From the NCBI GenBank assembly GCA_964475955.1, contig CAYYZY010000099.1, forward strand, positions 1 through 28,173: a stretch of DNA of 28,173 bases, given 5' to 3'. The position numbers and the translations under genes are program-made. The notes under the pieces were generated by a model that did no database searches, had not been told where the DNA came from, and was given only the letters and a program-made list of their open reading frames with translations. The DNA comes from DATKZH01 sp964475955. GTDB taxonomy: Bacteria; Planctomycetota; Planctomycetia; Pirellulales; Thermoguttaceae. The first letter of the stretch is position 1; every line of letters begins with the position of its first letter. Below, piece by piece: positions 23,799 through 28,173 of this stretch.

Positions 23799-26700
23799 TC
23801 ACCCGGTCCGCCCGCAGCACTTCTTGTACTTCTTGCCGCTTCCACAGGGGCACGGGTCGTTGCGGCCGACCCGCTCCTGGCGGCGGCGGAAGGGCTCCGG
23901 CTTGCGGTCGGCCTCCGTGCCGTCGATGGCCGCCTGCTGCTGCTCGGCGATCTCGCTCGCCCCGGGCGCCTGTTCGTGGACCGCCCGGGTTTCGCGGAAG
24001 GTCGAAGCCAACAGCGCGGGCGGAAGCTGCTCGGTCTTGAAGATCATGTCGGTGACGCGCCCGCCGACCGAGGTCCACATCTCCTCGAAGGTCCGCATCC
24101 CTTCGCGCTTGTATTCCACCTTGGGGTCGACCTGGGCGTATCCGCGAAGGCCGACGCTGCTGCGCAGGTGGTCCATCACCAGGAGATGGTTCTTCCAGGC
24201 CGTGTCGAGATGGTGCAGGAGCAGGAAGCGTTCCAGGCGGCGCATCTCGCGGCGGTATCGCTGTTCGACGGCCCCCTGGAGCCGGTGCTCCAGCTCTTTC
24301 CGCTCCATGCCGACCATCTCTTCCGGCGCAAGGTCGTACTGGAGCTTCTCTCTCAGCCAATTGGAAAGCGACCGCAGTTGGCCGTCGTGCCGGAGCGAGA
24401 CCAGCGACGAATCGGGGGAGCGATCGCCGTCGAACAGTTCCGCCAGCCGCTTCTGCACTTCGGCGGCCGTTTGGCGCCCCGCCTCGGAGTGGCGGCGGCT
24501 CTGTTCGCGGAGCAGGGCCTCGATCTCATGCCGCTGCTTGCTCTTCAGATCGTCGACCGACAGCTCCACGCCGAATCGACTGCGCACCTGGCGGACCACT
24601 TCCTCGCGCACGTACCGCTTGTGGCCCGTGGCGTCCCGCGCCGTGGACTCGGCCAACACGGCCATCACGGGGAAATCGGCCTCCTTCTCCGCGTAAGCGG
24701 CCCGGGCCCGCTGCCGGATCTCCTCGATCAGTGCGTCGGGCTCCAAATCCCGGACCCCTTCCGGGTCGAGCTCGATGCCGAACTTCGCCCGGACCCAACC
24801 GCAGGTCCGGCGCAGCCCGAAGTCGGGATCGAGATGGACGGCCCCCTCCGAAAGGTCGGTCTGGCGGATCACCTCGACGACTTTGTCGAGCAGTTCTTCG
24901 GGGAGCTGGTCGCGGCCGATCTGCTTCAGCTTGCTGTCGCGCAAGCCCAACTGCCAGCGGCTGTTGACCGCTTTGGCCAGGGCCGACCAGTTCCACTCCC
25001 GGGCATCGACGTCGTCGGGCAAATTCTCCTCGACGAGGTCGAACATCTGGCCTTTCGCCGAGCGCTCGGCCAGGTCCTTGGCGTAGCCTTCCGCGGTCTC
25101 GAAGTCCATGTCGCGGAATTCATGCGCGTCGACTTCCACCGACAGCCGCTTGCGGACCCATTGGGCGAAGGTCTCCGGCCCGTAGTCGCGGGCCATGAAC
25201 TCCCCGACGTTGTGCTCGACCTGCCGGTCGATCATCTCCAGGATCAGCTCGCGGCAATCGGCTCCGTCGAGGACCTGCTGGCGGTAGCCGTACACCCGCT
25301 TGCGCTGCTCGTCCATCACCTCGTCGTATTCGAGCAGGTTCTTGCGGATTTCGAAGTTGCGTTCCTCGACCTTCTTCTGGGCGCCTTCGATCCGCCGGGA
25401 GACCATGCGGCTCTCGATCGCCTGGCCTTCTTCCATGCCCAGCCGCGTGAGGATGTTTCGGACCCACTCGCCGGCGAAGATCCGCATCAGGTCGTCTTCG
25501 AGCGAGAGGTAGAAGCGGCTCGACCCCGGATCGCCCTGGCGGCCGCAGCGCCCGCGAAGCTGAAGGTCGATGCGCCGGGCTTCGTGCCGTTCGGTACCCA
25601 GGATGTGCAGCCCGCCCATCGAGGCGACCTCGCGGCCTTCCGCTTTGGTTTGTTCGCGGGCTTCGATTTCGTTGACCAGGGCGTCCCATTCTTCCTGGGG
25701 CACGTCGAGCCGGGTGGCGTACTTTTCCTGGAGTTGGGCCCACACCATGGCCTCGGGGTTGCCGCCGAGGACGATGTCGGTCCCGCGGCCCGCCATGTTC
25801 GTGGCGATGGTCACGGCCCCTTTGCGTCCGGCCTGGGCGACGATCTCCGCCTCGCGCTGGTGGTGCTTGGCGTTGAGGACTTCATGTTTGACGCCCCGCT
25901 TGTCGAGCATTCCGGCGATCTTCTCGCTCCGCTCGATGGAGACCGTGCCGACCAGGATGGGCCGGCCTCGACGCTCGATTCGGCGGCAGCGGTCTCGCTC
26001 GACCGTGGTTCGCTCCTTGCCGTCCTTCTCGCGGATTTCGATCGCTCCGTCGTGTTCGCGCGTGATGGTGCCCCAGGTCTCCCGGCCGTCCGGCCCGACG
26101 AGCACGTCCCACTTGTGCATCCGTTCGATCTCGTCGGCGATCGCGTCGTACTTCTCCCGCTCGGAGCGGTAGATGACGTCGGGGTGGTTGAGCCGCCGGA
26201 GCGGTCGGTTGGTGGGGATGGCGATCACGTCGAGCTTGTAGATCTTCCAGAACTCGCTCGCCTCGGTCATCGCGGTTCCGGTCATACCGCAGATCTTGTC
26301 GTAGAGCTTGAAGTAGTTCTGCAGCGTGATCGTGGCCAGGGTCTGGTTCTCTTCCTTGATCGGCACGCCCTCCTTGGCCTCGACCGCCTGGTGCAGGCCG
26401 TCGCTCCAATTGCGCCCCGGCATCAACCGCCCGGTGAATTCGTCGACGATCACCACTTCCGGCCGGCTGCCGTCCTTGCTCTGGACGACGTAGTTCACGT
26501 CGCGCTTGTACAGGTAGTGGGCCTTCAGGGCGTTGTCGATCAGGTGCGGCCACTCCATGTTGCCCGCCGTGTAGAAGCTCTCCACGCCCTTCAGCTTCTC
26601 GGCTTCGCGCACCCCCACGTCGGTCAGGTGGGCCGAATGCTCCTTCTCGTTGACCTCGAAATGGACGTTGCGTTTCAACTGCCGGGCGATGCGGTCGGCC

Positions 26701-27512
26701 TCGCGGTACCGGGTGATGTCGTCGTGGGCCGGCCCCGAGATGATCAGGGGGGTTCGGGCTTCGTCGATGAGGATATTGTCGACCTCGTCGACGATCGCAT
26801 AGTGCAATCGGCCCTGCGCCTGCTGCTCCGACTTGTCGTAGTCGGGGTCGCCCTTGGCCGCGCGGCGCATGTTGTCGCGGAGGTAATCGAAGCCGAACTC
26901 GTTGTTCGTTCCGTAGGTGATGTCGCACTCGTAGGCGCGCTGCCGATCGCCCGGGTCCATCCCGGACTGAATCACGCCCACGCTCAGCCCCAGCGACATG
27001 TAGAGGGGGCCCATCCACTCGGCGTCGCGGCGGGCCAGGTAGTCGTTGACGGTGACCACGTGGACGCCCTGCCCGGTCAGCGCGTTGAGGTAGGCGGCGA
27101 GCGTGGCCACGAGCGTCTTTCCCTCGCCGGTGACCATTTCGGCGATCGTCCCGCTGTGCAGCACCATCCCGCCGAGCAACTGCACGTCGTAGTGACGCAT
27201 CCCCAGCACGCGCCGCCCCGCCTCGCGGCAGACCGCGAACGCGTCGATCAGGACGTCGTCCAGCGTTTCGCCCGCCCGAAGCCGTTTGCGGAGCTTCTCG
27301 GTCTGCTCGCCGAACTCCGCGTCGGTCATCGCCTGGTATTTGGGTTCTCGGGCGTTGATCGCCTCGACGGTCGGTTGCAGCTTCTTCAGGTAGCGCGCGT
27401 TGGAGGAGCCGAACACGGAGGTGACCCCGCGTTCGATGCCCCGGGCGACGCCTCCGAAGAGGTCGCCCAAGAGCTCGAAGCTCCGTTCAAGTCCACGTTG
27501 GAAGTTTTCCAT
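23799..27512 (-). CDS. secA: Preprotein translocase subunit SecA (extended form)
   Basis: This 1237-residue ATPase drives secretion through SecYEG at the cytoplasmic membrane. Nucleotide-binding fold 1 has MVTGEGKT (Walker A, 128-133) and DEVD (242-245), followed by ILIDEARTPLIISG. MTGTA and IPTNRP mark the junction with fold 2, which has TNMAGRGTDIVLGGNP, LHILGTERHEARRIDLQLRGR and GRQGDPGSSRFYLSLEDDLMRIF. The scaffold helix end reads LHHLDTAWKNHLLVMDHLR and YAQVDPKVEYKREG. The C-terminus is a zinc SEC-C tail (NDPCPCGSGKKYKKCC) for SecB/ribosome contact. It is about 330 residues longer than E. coli SecA. The extra sequence lies near the IEIREKDGKERTTVERDR segment and mostly in the C-terminal helical half (about 24400-25150). 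Long SecA forms are usual in planctomycetes. No clear ribosome-binding site precedes the ATG. Confidence 0.95.
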   Translation of the reverse strand: MENFQRGLERSFELLGDLFGGVARGIERGVTSVFGSSNARYLKKLQPTVEAINAREPKYQAMTDAEFGEQTEKLRKRLRAGETLDDVLIDAFAVCREAGRRVLGMRHYDVQLLGGMVLHSGTIAEMVTGEGKTLVATLAAYLNALTGQGVHVVTVNDYLARRDAEWMGPLYMSLGLSVGVIQSGMDPGDRQRAYECDITYGTNNEFGFDYLRDNMRRAAKGDPDYDKSEQQAQGRLHYAIVDEVDNILIDEARTPLIISGPAHDDITRYREADRIARQLKRNVHFEVNEKEHSAHLTDVGVREAEKLKGVESFYTAGNMEWPHLIDNALKAHYLYKRDVNYVVQSKDGSRPEVVIVDEFTGRLMPGRNWSDGLHQAVEAKEGVPIKEENQTLATITLQNYFKLYDKICGMTGTAMTEASEFWKIYKLDVIAIPTNRPLRRLNHPDVIYRSEREKYDAIADEIERMHKWDVLVGPDGRETWGTITREHDGAIEIREKDGKERTTVERDRCRRIERRGRPILVGTVSIERSEKIAGMLDKRGVKHEVLNAKHHQREAEIVAQAGRKGAVTIATNMAGRGTDIVLGGNPEAMVWAQLQEKYATRLDVPQEEWDALVNEIEAREQTKAEGREVASMGGLHILGTERHEARRIDLQLRGRCGRQGDPGSSRFYLSLEDDLMRIFAGEWVRNILTRLGMEEGQAIESRMVSRRIEGAQKKVEERNFEIRKNLLEYDEVMDEQRKRVYGYRQQVLDGADCRELILEMIDRQVEHNVGEFMARDYGPETFAQWVRKRLSVEVDAHEFRDMDFETAEGYAKDLAERSAKGQMFDLVEENLPDDVDAREWNWSALAKAVNSRWQLGLRDSKLKQIGRDQLPEELLDKVVEVIRQTDLSEGAVHLDPDFGLRRTCGWVRAKFGIELDPEGVRDLEPDALIEEIRQRARAAYAEKEADFPVMAVLAESTARDATGHKRYVREEVVRQVRSRFGVELSVDDLKSKQRHEIEALLREQSRRHSEAGRQTAAEVQKRLAELFDGDRSPDSSLVSLRHDGQLRSLSNWLREKLQYDLAPEEMVGMERKELEHRLQGAVEQRYRREMRRLERFLLLHHLDTAWKNHLLVMDHLRSSVGLRGYAQVDPKVEYKREGMRTFEEMWTSVGGRVTDMIFKTEQLPPALLASTFRETRAVHEQAPGASEIAEQQQAAIDGTEADRKPEPFRRRQERVGRNDPCPCGSGKKYKKCCGRTG

Positions 27513-28173
27513 GGCGGCATCGCCGAGGGATTGCGGATCAACGTAAAATGAATCGAATTAGTACGACAGCGCAGGTTCGACTCGGATGCGGGATTGGGCA
27601 GCCTGGAGCGGTGTCCAGATTTCCCCAAGTGATTACGCGTTCTGCCCCGCTTCACATCGAAGTCGGCCGCTGGTCGATCTTGCGCTGAAATATTAGTGCA
27701 TACGCGAGGGAGAGGCCGCCCCAACGCCGTGCCGTCGCCACGGGGCACGTGCCGTCGGACGATGGCCCGCAAGGCCCCGGAAGTCGCCGGCCGCCAGAGT
27801 TGCCCGTATCCCGTCAAACCCGGCTTGACGGACCCGTAGTGATCGCACTGATGCGGCCTGCCCGCTGGAAAGTCTGTCCTCAGGAGCCCCGACGAACCGG
27901 GGCACCACGAGCACCCAGCCGCCGCTGGCGATTCGACGACGGACTTGCCAGCCACAGGGGCCCGGCAACCCACGGGCTGCCCCGCGCACGACAGCCCGCT
28001 CTCGGCAAAAGCCCCGGTGTTCCGTCGATCACCGATTGACCGGTCGGATGCCTCGGCCGGCTTGCCCGGCGGTGCCGAAACGCGGCTTCGCAGGCCAAGC
28101 GTGGCACCCGTCCATTCAAACCAAGTCGGACGGAACACTCGCCACCCATACGAGTTGCTGCCGCGCGCGGAAG
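27513..28173. other. Region upstream of secA without a recognisable gene
   Basis: Several open frames cross it on both strands, but none resembles a protein family, and they are Arg/Pro/Gly-rich as expected for non-coding high-GC DNA. A hairpin CCGTCAA-ACCCGGC-TTGACGG lies at 27811-27831. The AT-richer stretch at 27540-27570 probably holds the secA promoter, but no clean pair of boxes stands out. Confidence 0.5.

Noticed and set aside
27811..27831. Hairpin as a Rho-independent terminator
   Set aside because: The 7-base stem is not followed by a T-run on either strand, and no gene ends nearby in the window.
27386..28138. 250-codon open frame upstream of and overlapping secA
   Set aside because: It overlaps the start of secA in another frame, has no recognisable domain, and its composition matches random high-GC sequence.

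Overview
The window looks like part of a Planctomycetota chromosome (probably Pirellulales or a close relative). The grounds are high GC, a PEP-CTERM secreted protein, a periplasmic-type sulfatase, a GldA/GldF-GldG/DUF4340 ABC operon, a giant Gln/Gly-rich membrane protein, an over-long SecA, and lipid A core synthesis (Kdo transferase). It is ordinary chromosomal sequence: there is no integrase, transposase, phage gene, CRISPR array, tRNA or rRNA that I can see. Two runs of exactly 100 N mark assembly gaps, and both fall inside short tandem repeats.

Left part (1-5421). A PEP-CTERM protein is followed by a broken histidine kinase remnant (frameshifted ATPase domain) and an intact receiver protein four bases downstream, so the two-component pair has lost its kinase half here. 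A sulfatase on the minus strand keeps the fold but has lost two central active-site residues, including the Cys that becomes formylglycine. Next comes an isocitrate dehydrogenase on the minus strand. The spacers on both sides of it carry copies of a double-hairpin repeat.

Middle (5785-13937, plus strand). A 1276-residue protein with three N-terminal membrane segments and a low-complexity stretch of about 570 residues is followed by L-aspartate oxidase (NAD synthesis), then a HEAT-repeat protein translationally coupled to a small membrane protein.

ABC operon (14344-20309, plus strand). A sigma70-like promoter precedes a GldA-like ATPase, a natural fusion of the GldF permease with the GldG auxiliary domain, and a membrane-anchored DUF4340 protein. 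Together they would form one envelope ABC complex with very charged periplasmic tails. Its substrate is unknown.

Right part (20437-27512, minus strand). Five genes run in the same direction: secA, a coupled DUF6883-DUF4926 pair, waaA and metK. metK has its own well-formed promoter. An imperfect inverted repeat sits between the converging DUF4340 gene and metK. The last 661 bases, upstream of secA, hold no gene I can support.
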